A stretch of 64,000 nucleotides of DNA from Azonexaceae bacterium s22 (GTDB lineage: Bacteria > Pseudomonadota > Gammaproteobacteria > Burkholderiales > Rhodocyclaceae): the NCBI GenBank assembly GCA_016617495.1, contig WYCU01000001.1:558001-622000 (forward strand), written 5' to 3'. The translations under genes and the position numbers were made by a program. This document shows positions 63,478-64,000 of this stretch, piece after piece. Numbering within the stretch: position 1 is the stretch's first letter; each line of letters begins with the position of its first letter. Under the pieces are notes generated by a model. It had not been told where the DNA came from, made no database searches, and saw only the letters and a list, made by a program, of their open reading frames with translations.

Positions 63478-64000
63478 TCATTGGCCCATTGATTGCAACC
63501 GATAGGCCTTGTGAACGCAGCGCGCAGCGGTTTCCTGCCCAAGCTCGTCCATGCATGCTTCGTGATATTCAGCATGCAGCAACTCAATCGAGAAATATTC
63601 CGAATACAGCGCGGAAATTTCTGTGGATTGGGTCATGTAATCGCTCGCAGTGTCCTCGTCGTCGAGGTCCTCCACGGTTAGCAAAAGGATCTGGCATTCC
63701 GCCGGTAGAATGGCATGCAAGTGCGCAACATAGTATTCGCGCATGTTTTCCGGCAATGCCGTCAATGCTGCCCGGTCATAGACCACTTGGACAGCGAGCA
63801 TATCGGCCTTGGTCATGGCGAAGAAGTCGCCGCAAAATATTGTCAGTTGTCGGTGATTCCAGCGTATCAGGTCGCCATAATTTTCACGTTGCGGGCGAAG
63901 GTGTGCAGCCTTGAATAGTGCCTTTACTGCAATCGGACTTAGTTCCACACCAACAACCTGATGTCCTTGGTCGTGCAGCCACATGACATCCAGGCTCTTA
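63478..64000 (-). CDS. Thiopurine S-methyltransferase family protein (N-terminus outside window)
   Basis: The frame is open to the window's right edge; 173 residues are visible. The SAM-binding start KSLDVMWLHDQGHQVVGVELS and the VVYDRAALTALPENMREYYVAHL segment identify TPMT. Bacterial members methylate selenium and tellurium oxyanions and give tellurite resistance, so a selenium link with the rest of the window is possible. The C-terminal part, rich in Asp/Glu (TVEDLDDEDTASDY), differs from the usual GPPF-type loop. It is convergent with the recombinase. Confidence 0.85.
   Translation of the reverse strand, partial: KSLDVMWLHDQGHQVVGVELSPIAVKALFKAAHLRPQRENYGDLIRWNHRQLTIFCGDFFAMTKADMLAVQVVYDRAALTALPENMREYYVAHLHAILPAECQILLLTVEDLDDEDTASDYMTQSTEISALYSEYFSIELLHAEYHEACMDELGQETAARCVHKAYRLQSMGQ

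Overview
The window reads as chromosomal DNA of a GC-rich betaproteobacterium, most likely of the Rhodocyclales (Dechloromonas/Azonexus-like). The reasons are the gene orders rph-rdgB-hemW, kinase/PP2C-yicC and gmk-rpoZ-spoT, the thiS-thiG-trmB cluster, a cytochrome c5, and type IV pilus genes. The assignment is inference from gene content; no search was run.

Layout. 1-6.5 kb holds the end of pilU, rep, a cytochrome c5 and a large HD-GYP signalling protein. 6.5-22.3 kb is a selenium/formate dehydrogenase island on the minus strand. In transcription order it carries a phosphonate-type ABC transporter (phnD, phnC, fused phnE), a DsrE protein, fdoG (with an in-frame UGA for selenocysteine), fdoH, fdoI, fdhE, selA, a VOC protein, selB, tRNA-Sec (selC), a GcvH-like lipoyl protein, a second DsrE protein and mobA. 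A plus-strand AbrB/PemK toxin-antitoxin pair sits between fdhE and selA. Together these genes cover Mo cofactor and Sec supply, insertion of Sec into FdoG, and probably uptake of the selenium oxyanion. 22.5-38.9 kb is mixed housekeeping: SIMPL, MaoC, CinA, SNF2 helicase, UbiB, ArgS, SPOR, DsbA, ThiS/ThiG, TrmB, RdgC. 39-42.4 kb is an NtrC-type two-component pair. 42.4-55.2 kb is conserved core: HemW, RdgB, RNase PH, PP2C/kinase, YicC, Gmk, RpoZ, SpoT, DadA, TatD. 55.3-58.2 kb holds napGH and rpoH, the latter with a perfect CIRCE operator. 58.5-64 kb looks like a later acquisition: arylsulfatase, AraC regulator, tyrosine recombinase and a partial thiopurine methyltransferase, with visibly more A/T-rich gaps.

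Most notable signal. A directional DNA motif occurs at 13 places from 984 to 54561, on both strands, between genes and inside unrelated genes. Its core is TTGTCGCGGTCGACC, followed by two short A/T tracts about 10-11 bases apart. Many protein reading frames absorb it without changing length. This design (fixed core plus helically phased A/T tracts) resembles the DNA uptake signal of Pasteurellaceae. I know of no uptake sequence described for this bacterial group. One copy lies in a duplicated, non-coding remnant of the selA start, where it appears to have been perfected by point changes. No copy is seen in the last 9.4 kb.
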